Notes: generated by a model not told the origin, from the sequence alone. 64,000 bases of DNA from Podospora comata (GCA_017354895.1 CP071498.1:2976001-3040000); one strand, 5' to 3'; positions 1 through 11,286 are shown, counted from the stretch's first letter. Program-made: numbers and translations.

Positions 1-1789
1 GCACCACTCGCAAGTCCGCCTTGCTGTCGACCTCCTCGCTCAACTTTCGCACTTCTCGGATCTTTTCCTCCAGAGATTCCACCCCGTCAATGACCTTTCT
101 GAGAGACTGCATGTGACCCTCTTCACTGAACTCGGGTTCATCGCCGTCTGAATCCGTTGTCGATTCATAATAGTACACTCGCCATCTCATCTGCCTAGCC
201 CGAATTGCCCGACTTGCCCGACTTGCCCGATGGCCTGCCTTTTTTGACTCCCTGCGGGCCAGTTCTAGTGCTTTCTCTCGCTCCTTTTGCCGTTCAAGAT
301 CTTGAATCTCCTGCTTCTGCTCCTCCTTCCTCTTCAGCCGCCATTGCTTGTCGTATTCGTTCTCAGCGTCTTCTCTGCCCTGCTCCTTTTCCGTCTGTGC
401 AAGCCGGGTAGTTTCTTGCTGAAGCCTTTCCACACGTTGTTGGAGGTCAACCACTTGCGATTCCAGGATCTCTTTTTTTTCTTTGAGTTTAGCGCACTCG
501 GTCTCGAGTATTTCCAAAACCTCCTTTTTCTTGGCGATCTGTTTTTGTCGTTCGTCGTGTTTCTTTTCTTTGCGCTTACGCTCTTCTTCTGCTTTCCTGG
601 CCAACTTTCTTCTCGATCTTGACTTGCCATGTCCCTTGCCGTCTTTGTCTAGCTTCACTGCCTCCTGAATCATTCCCAGTTTATCGCCTCCCTCTGAGAT
701 TTCAGCTAGGGGAATACCCTGTTCGACAATGACCACTCGCACATGCTTGTCTCCGGCAGTCTCCTTTTTCTCGTCATCCTCGGTTACATCTCGCGTTGCG
801 CTCATATCCTTCTCGATTGAGATGGTTTCATCCAGAGCATGGTCCTTTGGGGAGATCCCTTCCTCCTTCAAACTTTGGAAATCATCCTTCTCGGTACCAA
901 GACTGTTGTCATTGTGCAAAGTCCTCACCGTATCCTCTTCCAAACCGTCTAAGTCCTCATGATCGACCGGGTCCGCGTCCGGGTGGGGCTGCGGCTCGGT
1001 GTCGACGTGGTCTTGTTTCGCGTCGCTATCCTCAAGTGTGTCTTGTTCCTCGTTGGGAACAATCTCGGCCGTCACATGTTCGACAATGTTGGTCGGAACA
1101 CTGCCATTGATCTCCCGGTTGTCGGCTTTGGGCTCAATAGTAGGTTCTTGAGGTTCAGGCTCGAGCTCAGATTCCGATTCCGTCTCGGACTCAGGTTCGG
1201 ACTCTTCGGGGCTACTTGATTCCTCAGATACCTCCTCGGACTGAACCACCGACTGAGGCTTTTCCAGTTCCTTTTGCACTGCAGCCATCTTCTCTTCGCG
1301 GTCCTTGATATCGTCAGCAAGAAGAGATGACTTGAGAGTGGTAAGCCTGAGTTCGCGCTTAATCTCTCGGAGTTTCTTGGTGCTCTTGTTCAAATCCTTG
1401 GTCGATCGTCCACTGCCAACGTCGGCAATCGCTCTAGGAGCGAGGGCTTCGACCAGGGCTCGCTTGGTGGAGTCGATCTGCTCGCCGACTTGCTTGCAGA
1501 GATCCTGAGTCCTTGCACTCATCACTTTGGCCTTGTAGCTGATATGTAGAAAGTTGCGTTCTGTCTCCTCGATCTCTGTCCGCGAGAGGTACTTGTCACG
1601 CATCTTTTCCAGTTTTTGTTTGAGAGTATCTTCCTCCGCTCGTAACTTTGCAATTTCTTTCTTGAGCTGATCCTGACGAGTCTTGGCTGCTAGAGTGCCG
1701 GCCTCCCGGAAGCCGAGACGATCGAGCCTGGCTCTGGCCCTGGGGACGAGCCTGGGGAGGTCAATGTTCCTGGGATCAAAAGGGGCCAT
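1..1789 (-). CDS. Large acidic coiled-coil protein, 3' end outside the window
   Basis: An uninterrupted reading frame starts at an ATG at 1789 (MAPFDPRNIDLP) and runs off the left edge after 596 codons, so the C-terminus is not seen. The first 110 residues are helical and charged (KKEIAKLRAEEDTLKQKLEK). Residues ~195-225 are a run of Ser/Glu/Pro pairs (SESETESESELEPEP), followed by a long acidic, probably disordered stretch to ~390. Residues ~400-530 form a strongly predicted coiled coil, rich in Lys/Glu/Gln heptads (RKRKEKKHDERQKQIAKKKE), and the last visible part is helical again. No enzyme motif is visible and I do not recognise the family. A scaffold or cytoskeleton/nuclear-structure role would fit the composition, but that is a guess. 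The start is the first ATG of the frame; no intron signals are needed to keep the frame open. Confidence 0.75.
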   Translation of the reverse strand, partial: MAPFDPRNIDLPRLVPRARARLDRLGFREAGTLAAKTRQDQLKKEIAKLRAEEDTLKQKLEKMRDKYLSRTEIEETERNFLHISYKAKVMSARTQDLCKQVGEQIDSTKRALVEALAPRAIADVGSGRSTKDLNKSTKKLREIKRELRLTTLKSSLLADDIKDREEKMAAVQKELEKPQSVVQSEEVSEESSSPEESEPESETESESELEPEPQEPTIEPKADNREINGSVPTNIVEHVTAEIVPNEEQDTLEDSDAKQDHVDTEPQPHPDADPVDHEDLDGLEEDTVRTLHNDNSLGTEKDDFQSLKEEGISPKDHALDETISIEKDMSATRDVTEDDEKKETAGDKHVRVVIVEQGIPLAEISEGGDKLGMIQEAVKLDKDGKGHGKSRSRRKLARKAEEERKRKEKKHDERQKQIAKKKEVLEILETECAKLKEKKEILESQVVDLQQRVERLQQETTRLAQTEKEQGREDAENEYDKQWRLKRKEEQKQEIQDLERQKEREKALELARRESKKAGHRASRASRAIRARQMRWRVYYYESTTDSDGDEPEFSEEGHMQSLRKVIDGVESLEEKIREVRKLSEEVDSKADLRVV

Positions 1790-3309
1790 GATGGGCAGAT
1801 ATGGCGAGTGGGGTTTGATGGGATGGACGGAATTGAGAAGTGTCAGAAATGTGAATTGAAGGTCAATAGTGATGCAATATGGGAAAAATTGAGCGATGAA
1901 ATTGAGGCAAAGCTGGTGTCCGTGGGCCTTGGGGGAACCTCGACAAACCTTGCCAGTAGTGCTTAAATATGAGGCAGCAACAGCACGATGTGGCGCTAAC
2001 CTGTGAAGGCAGAGAGACTCCTCGTGCACCAAGTTTTACCGGATTTTAATACAGCATAAGGTGGTGTCCGGGGACGGAAATTGCCATTCTGTTGAGACAC
2101 CAACCACCTACGGCAACTGACGGTTTAGAATAACGGGGCCAATGTAGCCGTCTTCTGTGGTCAATCATGACCGCAGCTCGAGCCTGGTCGTCCTTTCCGG
2201 CGAACTGCAGCAGCAAGACCTGTCACAATCATGTTTCCCCACCTCTTCAATTTCCTGATTTTTGAGCCTTCGTCTCGGGTGAACCATCTCCTTCACACCC
2301 TCATTGGAATATTAAGCAAATCTTCCACCTGTAGGACCCCACTGCTCCCATCCCGATACAAATTCCTCAATGCGGCCTGATTCTTACATTGTCCATGGCA
2401 AGAAGGTAGGAATGACAAGAAAGCCCAAACGACAACTGGATTGGCTACTGACAAAAGCCACCTCTTAGACCCCTTGTTTTGGCCAAGTCTGTGATGTTCG
2501 GTAGTTGATCTTTTTCCCAACCCTGGCCCGAGCTGAAATGCGGGCTGGTCTGTCAAATGCCTATCATTTCTCGCTAGGCTTATCTACAGCCTCATGCCAA
2601 CCAAGTGGCCCTGTCAAGCCTGCCGTGTTACACACCCTCTGCAAGAGAAAGTCCCCATTGGTGATGGTGTCAAGACAAGGCTCTGGGTTTTCGGGCTCCA
2701 AATGCGAGGAAGATCACTGCGAGCAGCGAGACAAGCGCGGATCCTGAGTCAATATGCAGCTACCTACACAGACACATCAGAGTGCATCATGTGTAGACTC
2801 CATCCACATTTGCTGCGTCCCGAATCGGGTGCAGAAATATTGAAAAAGTGCAGCTAACTTTTCTCGCCTATCAACTACCAAATCCTCCACCTTGGGGTTG
2901 GATGTTGCTTGTTTCGGATCACGTCGGCAACTCCATTCATGACCAGATCAGACCTTTTTTTCTTTTCGTTTGACCATCACCGTCGATCCTTCATGATGTG
3001 CTACCACACCTTCGGTGATTCGATTCCGTCGAGACAGTCGTGTGAAGCAAGTGAGAAGCGTGTCTGACTCCGTTTCCCTCGTTCTTGAGGCTCTCGAGTC
3101 CAGCGAGCATCGAGAGGTAATCGATTTGCCGACTTGTCGGGCAGCGATATTCCACTCAGGCACACCCAGTCCAATGTTTAGTGAAAAACGAGCACATCCT
3201 CCACGACTCTATGAATTTTTGTGAAAATCGATCGGCCAAATCTCCTCAAGAAAGCGATCACCCGAACGAACCAGTCAACACACCACCACTGCCAAAACCG
3301 ACAAGAACC
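1790..3309. other. Intergenic, 1.5 kb, divergent promoter space
   Basis: Lies between the divergent coiled-coil gene and the next membrane-protein gene. Short open frames on both strands lack protein-like composition. The upstream exon or untranslated leader of the next gene may reach into its right end. Nothing else recognised. Confidence 0.6.
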
Positions 3310-4393
3310 ATGTCCGTCTTCAAAAAGGCACATCATACCCATTTCGGACTTGGACCTTTTTTGACAAAGCAACGCTAACGGCAAATCACAGAGCGTGCCC
3401 GTTCCCATCCTTCCCGCCACCCCAGATGTCGCCCTCGACGCAGCGGGTATCGTAGCCATTGCCGACCTCACAACAGTTCAAGAGCGCACCGTCCTCACCG
3501 GAACAGCAGTATACCTTGACGCCCTGGTTCTCTCCCCCGGCATCCACATGCAGCAGAATGCTCCCGAGCTGAACCTGGGCGAGTATCCTGCCTGCGCCGC
3601 ACTCACCAGCGGCTATGTCTTCCGCATCGAGAACTCAGCCATGGTGTACTACCTCCAGCAGATCGGCCGCACCGGACAGCTCACCACCCTCAGCGTCTCA
3701 CAGGAAGTGGCAGGGGGACTGGATGGGTTCTGGTCCTCCATATTTGCGTATCATAACGGCACGTTTGTGTCGGCCCTCTCCTATGGGCTGATCGTGCCCT
3801 GGACCATAGCCGTCCTCGTCATGCTCGGCTTGGCGGAGGACTGGTGGGGTATCGGGGTGGTCGGTCTCCTCATCCTGTCCCGTCTTTGCAACGTGGTCGT
3901 CATCCGCAGAAGATCTGTTCCGGGCTGGGCCGGTTCATCCGAGCCGGGTGTCCAGGGCGATCTCCTCGTCCTACTCAGTCGAGACAGATGGATCCGCATC
4001 AAGGGATACGTGGACGACCTCAAGCTGGTCACCTCTGGTCAGTGGCTTCGCGATCAGACCCGAGTGGAGAGCTGGGTGACGGCTTTTGCGACTGTCATTG
4101 TGTATCTAGATGCCGCCCTCGCCAGCAGCCTCACCCAGTTTGGCAAGATTCTGCTGTTGGCACTCTTGATCGGCTCGGCTGGGTTGCTGGCGATCGCGAA
4201 CAGCGCGACGAAGGATCTCTTGATGCATGGGAGGATTGTCAAGCTCACCTGTCCCAGGGAGCGTTTTAAGCGCCGTCTGGACCTGGCCAACAAGCTGATC
4301 AAGGAGACCGGGCGGGATGACTGGGCTGTGAGGTTAGGGATGATTGTGAAGAGCGGGTGTCAGTGCCAAGAGGACCAAAGGGCGACGATGTGA
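3310..4393 (+). CDS. Unknown fungal membrane protein with about four helices
   Basis: The main exon (from ~3392) encodes about 333 residues with an open frame to the stop at 4393. The N-terminal ~115 residues are probably outside the membrane (LTTVQERTVLTGTAVYLDAL; QQIGRTGQLTTL). A helix pair follows (GLIVPWTIAVLVMLGLAEDW; GIGVVGLLILSRLCNVVVI), then a loop with conserved-looking Trp/Arg residues, then a second pair (WVTAFATVIVYLDAALASS; ILLLALLIGSAGLLAIANSA) and a short basic tail. The main exon has no ATG at its front. A branch-like GCTAAC and a CACAG acceptor end at 3391, so I propose a tiny first exon at 3310 (Met-Ser) with an intron 3316-3391. The donor (GTCTTC) is weak, and a GTCCGT donor at 3312 with acceptor 3393 is an alternative. 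No known domain is recognised. Confidence 0.7.
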
Positions 4394-4787
4394 TAGTTTG
4401 TCCGATACGACGTCAGATGTGAAGTCTCGGGGACGTACCTCTCCTTTTCTGGACGTCGTGCACAGTTGAAGGAGTTCGGGTCAGGATACGGGATACGAGG
4501 ACAATACGACCATGTTGATAGATGTTTTGATTATGTAATCCATATCTACTTGTTAGAACCAAATTTCCGCGCTTGCCGATGTTACGACATCAGCATGAGT
4601 GTCAACAACAACGTGCCCCTACAATTACGAACAACTTTCACTGACAATACTGTGCGTTTCAACTATTCATTTATATCATCTACCAGAACAATAAGGAACC
4701 CCTCCAAGAATGGCACAAGACAACATCTACCTCCGGCATACGAGCAAGTCAATCACTTTTCCCTCTCCTTCACCTTAACAAAAATCA
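4394..4787. other. Intergenic, about 0.4 kb
   Basis: AT-richer spacer between the membrane protein and the decayed acyltransferase. It may hold the lost first exon of the latter: an ATG near 4711 (MAQDNIYLR) sits before an acceptor-like TTGACAG at ~4788. Confidence 0.5.
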
Positions 4788-6638
4788 TTGACAGCTATTT
4801 CACGACAAAGGCCCCAACGAAAGACGCACCATAACCCGCGAATACCTAAGCCACTATCACGCCGTCATCATCGGCGGCGTCTAGCGCTTCCGACACAGCC
4901 TCTATATTGAGTCTCCGTCATCCTTCTTTTCCACCTTGAGAAGCTGCATCGACGAGCACCCCTTCTTGTCGGCCGTGGTAGCCGACAAGCACACCGAGAG
5001 GCCGTTTTATGAGCGTGTGCCGAGTATTGATTTGGAGCAGCACATCTGCGTCTTGTCACCTGCTGCGGCAGCTGCTGCGTCGCACGTCACCGATAGGGAG
5101 AGCGACGACGACTAGACCAAAGCAGTAGAATATCTGCTCAACTCGGACCTGGACCGCCCTTTTCCGGAGGGGTTACCCCCCTGGAGACTGGTTGTTTTGC
5201 CTCTTGACCACAAACTGACCCCCTCCCCCTCCCCGTCCTCCAAACCGGCGGCGCAGGGAGAAGACTCCAAAAGATGCTTCATCGCCTTTGAGTACTCTCA
5301 CGCTCTAGGGGATGGCCCCTCGAGTCTGGCCTTTCATCGATCGTTTCTGTCTGCTCTCAACTCTGCAGCTACCTCTCCAGGCTCTTCTTCTCTCCCGTCT
5401 CCCCAAACTATGTCCGACCCAGACCTGTCGCCGTCGCGCGCAGGAGAATCAATCATCCCAACCCCAAACCTGCCCCTCCCCGAACCCTCCGACACCCCTT
5501 CTCGGTTACCCATCTCCTGGTCGTTTCTCCTCGGCCCCCTCCTGGCCGCCATCCTCCCCAGCTTCGTCACGAACCTCCTGGGCCTCAAAGCCCAAGTCGC
5601 CGCGGTGGACGACGAGACCTGGACGGGAAGCCCTTGTTCCTTTGACCCCGAAAAGGGCGCGCAGTCGAGAGCGGTGCTGGTCACCGTCCCGCCTGAGAAA
5701 ATGGACAGAGTGCTGAAAAAGGCACGGGCCAGGGGGGCCAAGATGACGGGGGTGCTGCATCAGGTGGTTGTGAAGGCGCTCAGTTCCGCTTTATTGGTAT
5801 CTGGAGACGGAGCTTGCGAAACTTAGCGGCGTGATACACCACCCGGCAAAGCCAAGGCGGACAAGCTGAAAAAATATAAGAAACTCGTCTCCACGATAGC
5901 CATAAACCTCCGGCCCGCGGTCGGTGTTTCTCTCCAGGAAATGGGCGAATTCACCTCGGTGTTTACTTGTCCCACCCTCTCGTTTTCCCTACTAAGCCTG
6001 ACCAAAAGCTCGCCGAAGAAGAATGGGCCTCCGCCCGGGAAACTACTCGAAAGTTCGCCGAGGCGGCCGTCCGACTACAAGACCAGCCGATCGGCCTGCT
6101 GCGGTACATGCCGAGCATGCGCAAGTGGCTGCTAGGGAAGATGGGCAAACAAAGAGACGGGAGCTACGAGGTAAGCAACCTGGGGGTTGTTGATTTTGGG
6201 CCATCATCATCGACGGCGGCGGGGTCCGGTGCTGCTCCTGCTACTAGGGAGTAGCCCCCCAAGAAAGGGGACGACAACGACAACACGGACGGGACAAGAG
6301 ACGAAGAGGAAGTTGACGAGGGGCATCCCGAGGTCGAGGTTCAGGCGCAGGCACAGACAAAAGTCGAGATCGAGATCGAAAACATGGTGTTCGCCCAGCC
6401 GGGGCACGTCACCAGCCACGCGGTCAATTTCAATGTGGTTTGCGTCAGAGACAGAGATCTGGTGGTGAGTATCACCTGGCCGACGGGGAGTCTCGGTCTT
6501 GAGCCAGAGTCGCAGCAGGGGGGTGATGGCGATGGTAATGGAGCAGCAGAGGAGAGATTTATCAGGAGGGTAGCGGTGGAGCTGGAGCGGGGGTTTGTGG
6601 GTTGTTTTAATATATTTTGTGCTGAGCGTAATATATAA
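4788..6638 (+). pseudogene. Decayed alcohol acetyltransferase-like (AATase/condensation fold) gene
   Basis: Three reading-frame pieces line up as one fungal AATase-family acyltransferase. The N-terminal piece contains GPNERRTITREYLSHYHA, matching the family's opening (xGxxER...YxxxxxxxY). The middle piece (~5197-5826) carries the acyltransferase signature HALGDG (HxxxDG), whose His would be the general base. The C-terminal piece (5967-6638) contains VSNLGVVDFG and a closing section like the family's last strands (FAQPGHVTSHAVNFNVV). The chain is broken by in-frame stops near 4882, 5113, 5824 and 6252 and by a frame change near 5965. Some stops could lie in unrecognised introns, but four plus a frameshift make decay more likely. 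The family acylates small alcohols or amines; the catalytic motif survives, so loss may be recent. Confidence 0.75.
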
Positions 6639-7067
6639 ATCATAGTAATATTTTCTATCTCGAACCCCTCGAAAATCACACCGCATCGCCTTGTTCCGAA
6701 GGTCTGCCTGAGACATGCCGTGACGCGATAAGCCGCAATCATCAGCCGGGAAAACAGCTCTTCGTTGATGGAGAAGATGTCGCTGGACAGATGCTTGCGT
6801 GGGATAATAACCGTGAAGCCGGGCGTGTTGGCGAAGGGGATGAGATTGAGAGGATGTAGAATGAGCGGATGCAGAATGAGCCAGAACAAAGAAAGGTACC
6901 TTGAACCAGGCACCGCAAAGTTGATATTGCCTCGGGCAAAAAGTCCAATGCTATGTCTTCGGTCGTCTTGTTAGCTCGCATCAATGTCGGATTCTTGTCC
7001 TCTTGCACCATATATCTGAGAACTACCGAATGTCTTTCTAGGCGGTCTCTGCCCAGTAATCGTCACC
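6639..7067. other. Intergenic, about 0.4 kb
   Basis: Spacer after the decayed acyltransferase. No coding or RNA feature recognised. Confidence 0.5.
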
Positions 7068-7679
7068 ATGAAGCGAAAACACCCAGGCAGACCACTCCCG
7101 TCTACCTCACTCTCTGCACTCTCCAGTCTTTATCGCGGCGCCGAGCCGATGAGTAAGAAGCCAAGGGTGGAGGAGACCCAGCAGTACACCAGGTCGAATC
7201 GAAGAACTCGAGATTTCCCCAAGATGGAACGGCGAATTACACGGCCCCAATCTTCGTCCCGCTCGCGTTTCCCTACGAATACCGGCATCCAAGATCGAAT
7301 CGAGGTTGCATGGTGGGATGCCAGAGTAACCGAAAGCTCTGCTTCGTCAAACGGAAAGGTGTTTGCCAAACTGGCGAGTACTCGTTCTATGACGCGCTCG
7401 CCTAGAGTAGCGGCTCCCAAGAAGACAAAAGTCAATCGAGATAGTCTGACGGAAGAAGACATGGGGATGAACCGAGGCGGTGGGATAGGTGGGGCAGCGG
7501 CCGTGTTCTGATTGGCCAGCACCCTACAGGCGTCTGGGTACCGGGCGCAGTACCCGCTCAAACTACTTCCTTGGAGCGATCAAGACGCTGATCTCAACAT
7601 GTCACCGAGTTCAAACGATGATGAGTCCCAATCCCAAGAGGAATGGCCGGACTGTTCAGAAACTTTTCAGGAATTTTAG
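7068..7679 (+). CDS. Possible small basic/acidic protein, one in-frame stop
   Basis: The ATG at 7068 has a good context (CACCATGAAG). The first 147 codons encode a Ser/Arg/Lys-rich, low-complexity chain (KKPRVEETQQYTRSNRRTR) without recognised domains. A TGA at 7509 ends this frame, but the same frame continues for 56 codons into a clearly biased acidic tail (SPSSNDDESQSQEEWPDC) and ends at a TAG at 7677. This looks like one gene interrupted by a stop, or one with a short intron I cannot place; the only in-frame acceptor (CCCTACAG at 7528) lacks a good donor. A minus-strand frame covers the same stretch but has poorer composition. Function unknown; possibly a dying gene. Confidence 0.35.
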
Positions 7680-7876
7680 AGCTTATAAAATTTCCATCAA
7701 CAAGGCGGAAGCGGCTAATTCAAGTCCTGGCAGCCCAGCGTACCTTACTCAAATCACCCTAGGTAACAAAGCCCTTGAAATTCCTCGCACCCAGAAAAGG
7801 GGCTCGTATTTGCCTTTCCACTCATCTTTCCTGCTTCAAGGCCTCATTCTCATCAAGAAACTCACTAGTTTCAGAG

Positions 7877-9868
7877 CTAACGAACAACTGCAGGCCCTGG
7901 TGCTATCTTCATATTGGCGGTGTCTAGTACAAGAGGGTCATTTGGTTCCGAGTCTTCAGGCATCCTGTCATCGCACTCAACACTGTCCTTTGACACCCCA
8001 TCTGTGAGGAGAATGGCGACATTAACTCTCGCGTATCCAGCCCCTTGCCACAGCCTGCGCCTCCATTTCTGATTAAACGTAGGAAGAGTGTACAGGCCAG
8101 ATGTGTTATTGCGCACAGCATCAGCCCACAATGCCTGGGCGCCATCAACTGTGGCCCAAAGCTTCTCAAATAAACAGTCGTTGTCTCCAAAGGTAGATGG
8201 GTTGATCGTGATCGACATGCCTTGGATTGTGTGATTTTGACGAAATCTAATTAGCAGGAGTGTTCGGTAACCAGCACATTTGACACAGCCGATATCGAAT
8301 GCTAGTGTGTTGGTCGACTCCTTATTTCTCCCACGTTTTACGTTATCAAACCACCAGTTGACAGAGTTGTGAGGCCTCTGTGTCGGCCTCGGCGCCTCAG
8401 ACGTGACCTCTAATCTGTCTCTGACATGGCGAAGTGCTTCCTGTTCACAGAACTTGATCATGACCAGTTGTGCAAAATGGTCCGAATATATGCTTCTGAC
8501 TGCAAAGTTGTGATTGTACCATTCTGAGCACGGATTCGAGTCAATCGAGATGGCAATACGTATCGTGGGAGACACCTCTGAGTTTCTTTTATCTTCGTCG
8601 AAGTGTTTTTGGCCAATGTTTAAGGTTGAACAAATCGTGACCGACGACCATTTAGCATCGGTCATGAAGGAACGCGGCACTTTAACTGGACCAGACCAAG
8701 AGGAGCGGAAGAACTCCTCATCACCGAGCTCCCCATAGTAGGATGAGCCATGTAACAATGGCAATGCGAGGGCCCCGTAATTTGATAAGGAGCCAAGAAT
8801 TCCATACCAAACATTGGGAAAGACCGTGTCTTGTTTGAGTGGGAGGCTGATGCCGATCCCTCTTTGGTTGGGTGAGAAGGTTGGACGTTTGAGCTTCCCT
8901 CCATCCACTTCGCAAGGCTGCAATATACCTGGCCCAGGAATAGACCGAAAGTCCTTGGGGCTGCTTGCCAGAGCATTGACAATCTCGTTGCGATACAATG
9001 ACATTTCTGACTCTTGTCCAACTTCTGGCCACGTCGTCATAACTGGGAGACGAAATCCCCAGGCAAATAGCGTGCAATCATCATCCATCCTCATAATTTC
9101 ATACTGCAATCGGGTGAAGGCCTTCTTGCCTTCGCCGTACAGCATAGGCATATTGATGTTGAATAGCCCGAGTAAGCAGTAAGCTTGATCCTCGGTCCTT
9201 GTCGTCTGCCTCTCGGCTGCCCACGACATCCTCTGGGCCACACTCACTCCTCTGAGAGCATGATGGATTCTTTCGACTTCCCATTTTTCCGTTCTCAATA
9301 GCAGGCTATCCTCAATGCTAACCGCAGCCTTGATGTTTGAGGTCTGACTCTCACGTGTGAAACGAAAGGTCCAGGTACGGTCGAAAAAGTGAACCTCTGG
9401 TGGCGCCAAAAGCTCCTGCAAAGTCCAACCTCGAGAAAACCAGCGGCATTCGGTTACACTGGTAGGATCCAGGAAAATGTTGCTGAAAAGACTCGGGGCT
9501 CCAGGAGTTTCTGAAGGAAAGGCAGGTTCAAGATCGCTCAGAAAGGCGTAACAGGTTTCAGCCAGCGCATACCATTGGAACATGGAATTGATGGCTTCCT
9601 GCAGCTCAGCACTGCTTGACTTGTCAATGCAACAAGTATCAATCCAGATATACTGTAAGCCTTCCTGTTGCGCTTTGCCACAAGCATTCTTGATCTTTTC
9701 CCATGCCGGATTCGGAGGGTTCTGCAGGTTTTGAAACGCGTCAGGCTGTTCCATATCGCGCAGCGAAACTTCCTTTCCCTCCCAGGTATGAGATAGGATA
9801 GCATATTTAGGGATTGAGTCTCCAACGAACTCTTCTAGAGTGTATATCGCGGTATGTAACAGACGCAT
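7877..9868 (-). CDS. HET-domain (heterokaryon incompatibility) protein
   Basis: An intronless 663-residue chain begins MRLLHTAIYTLEEF and carries a full HET domain. It has SHTWEGKEVSLRD (~26-38), YIWIDTCCIDK followed by AELQEAINSMFQWY (~73-100), CYAFLSDL (~106), the hallmark RWFSRGWTLQELLAP (~142-156), and YCLLGLFNINMPMLYGEG (~230-247) followed by AFTRLQYEIM. This order matches the HET-D/HET-E/HET-R type, but no NACHT, WD or ankyrin region follows. The remaining ~400 residues are an unassigned C-terminal region. HET domains trigger cell death when partner alleles or signals mismatch, in incompatibility or defence against foreign nuclei. Start and stop are unambiguous. It is a single gene with no visible partner next to it. 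Confidence 0.93.
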   Translation of the reverse strand: MRLLHTAIYTLEEFVGDSIPKYAILSHTWEGKEVSLRDMEQPDAFQNLQNPPNPAWEKIKNACGKAQQEGLQYIWIDTCCIDKSSSAELQEAINSMFQWYALAETCYAFLSDLEPAFPSETPGAPSLFSNIFLDPTSVTECRWFSRGWTLQELLAPPEVHFFDRTWTFRFTRESQTSNIKAAVSIEDSLLLRTEKWEVERIHHALRGVSVAQRMSWAAERQTTRTEDQAYCLLGLFNINMPMLYGEGKKAFTRLQYEIMRMDDDCTLFAWGFRLPVMTTWPEVGQESEMSLYRNEIVNALASSPKDFRSIPGPGILQPCEVDGGKLKRPTFSPNQRGIGISLPLKQDTVFPNVWYGILGSLSNYGALALPLLHGSSYYGELGDEEFFRSSWSGPVKVPRSFMTDAKWSSVTICSTLNIGQKHFDEDKRNSEVSPTIRIAISIDSNPCSEWYNHNFAVRSIYSDHFAQLVMIKFCEQEALRHVRDRLEVTSEAPRPTQRPHNSVNWWFDNVKRGRNKESTNTLAFDIGCVKCAGYRTLLLIRFRQNHTIQGMSITINPSTFGDNDCLFEKLWATVDGAQALWADAVRNNTSGLYTLPTFNQKWRRRLWQGAGYARVNVAILLTDGVSKDSVECDDRMPEDSEPNDPLVLDTANMKIAPGPAVVR

Positions 9869-10138
9869 GTTGTGAGACTGGGAAAATGTAGCTATGAAAG
9901 CTCACATGCGCTGTTTATTGCCTCACTCGCTGTGAGAGGGGTTTGGGGAGATGACGCTCATCGCCCATTGGACAGGAGTTAGATGCCTGCAGGCAGAAAT
10001 GGCGGTCTTCGGACTATCGGTGTATTCTATGCCACCAATCAGCTTGTGCAACTTTAAGCCAGAACGTCAGCTTGTAACCAGTTGCTGTCCTCCTTCGACG
10101 GCATACGGCCTTGAACTCTCATCGTTCATCAATTCGCC

Positions 10139-10531
10139 ATGGAGAGACGCCGCAGCCAAGCCTCTGTGAGGCCTGCCTCAAGAACATCCACCAATTCCTC
10201 ACACACCGCCCGAGCGTCCTCAAGTTCTCCGTCCACCCGCAGTTCAGTGGTGATCCCCAACCCGGATTTCTTCGCCTGCGCCCAAGAATACCTCAAGCCT
10301 CCAATGGTCATATCAGCACTTGGGTGGCCAGTCACATTTGCCTTGACCATTTCACCCCTCGCCGACCCCGCAGGTTTTGGCCATAGCGGCTTCAAATTCT
10401 CCGTCGACACGGTTCGGCTGCTGATCTCCATCAGCTGGCTGCTTTTTACACTCACACTGGGTTTGGGTGTGTTCTTCCCGGTCAAGGGAAATGTATTACC
10501 GCTTTTGGACTTGGGTGGGGTGTTTAGTTAG
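10139..10531 (+). CDS. Small unknown protein with two membrane helices
   Basis: A 130-residue frame begins at an ATG in CCATGG context. The first ~45 residues are Ser/Thr/Arg-rich and probably disordered (RRRSQASVRPASRTSTNSS). Two hydrophobic segments follow: PPMVISALGWPVTFALTISP (~53-72) and VRLLISISWLLFTLTLGLG (~90-108). The chain ends just after the second helix, so both termini probably face the cytosol. The layout (disordered basic head, hairpin of two helices) is common among uncharacterised fungal proteins. No function can be assigned. It sits 270 bp from the head of the HET-domain gene and is transcribed away from it, so the two could share a promoter. Confidence 0.55.
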   Translation: MERRRSQASVRPASRTSTNSSHTARASSSSPSTRSSVVIPNPDFFACAQEYLKPPMVISALGWPVTFALTISPLADPAGFGHSGFKFSVDTVRLLISISWLLFTLTLGLGVFFPVKGNVLPLLDLGGVFS

Positions 10532-11260
10532 GAGCAGCACTGCCTCTTCCTCCCTACCCCCCTGTCAATTTCAGCTTGGAAAACATGTGTTTGATTTCGA
10601 AAGGTCCAAATTAACCAGGTTAAGTTCGAAAACCAAATTTGCAAATCAAGGTAAAGGCCTAGTTGAATCGTCATATAAACCAACATACTACTTGTCTTAA
10701 CTATAGTTCCGTTTCATATTTACATACTTGTCGCGGCCCTGGCTCATGACATGTGGGTTTGCAGCGCAGGCCACGTGAGAGTCACGTGGTTGCTTTCACA
10801 GGTCCAAGCTTGGCCATGTCTAGAGCCCTGCTTGCAGCCAGACTTTGTTTGCTTTCCTTTTTTCCCTCTTCAGCTTGCCTCGACCATCTACCTCTCCCGT
10901 GACACTATTGTCAAGACGTAGCTCAAAAAGCTACAAGAAGGTCTCGCGGCAGCGAGATGAGAGGTCTTTCAAGTCGCATTGGCCCGTGCTCTGCACGAGC
11001 CAAGCTCCATTAGTGGATCAACAACGGCCACGGTGCAACCGCCATGACAATGGGTTGTGACGAACCCTGATCCAGAACCTCTGAAAGGGATACTCAGTTG
11101 AAGGTGCTTCTAGACAATGGTTCGGTGCAGCTAAACAGTGCACAACAATAGCTTGTCTCAATCACAAAGTCGGATCCCAACGAATATGACTTGTATTGCA
11201 TACTGCGGAACTATCTACGAGCTATCTACTTCCTCCGTGTATATAGACCATCATTTTCCT

Positions 11261-11286
11261 GGATCATTGTCTTCCCTCAATGATCC
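11261..11286. repeat. Perfect 9-bp inverted repeat
   Basis: GGATCATTG and CAATGATCC face each other across an 8-nt spacer. Two further AATGATCC copies follow by 11328. It could be a binding site for a dimeric regulator, or a 3'-end hairpin for the aldoxime dehydratase gene, whose stop is ~125 bp away. Confidence 0.6.

Noticed and set aside
5334-5760. Long minus-strand frames over the acetyltransferase remnant
   Set aside because: They are GC-rich shadows of the plus-strand homologous frame.
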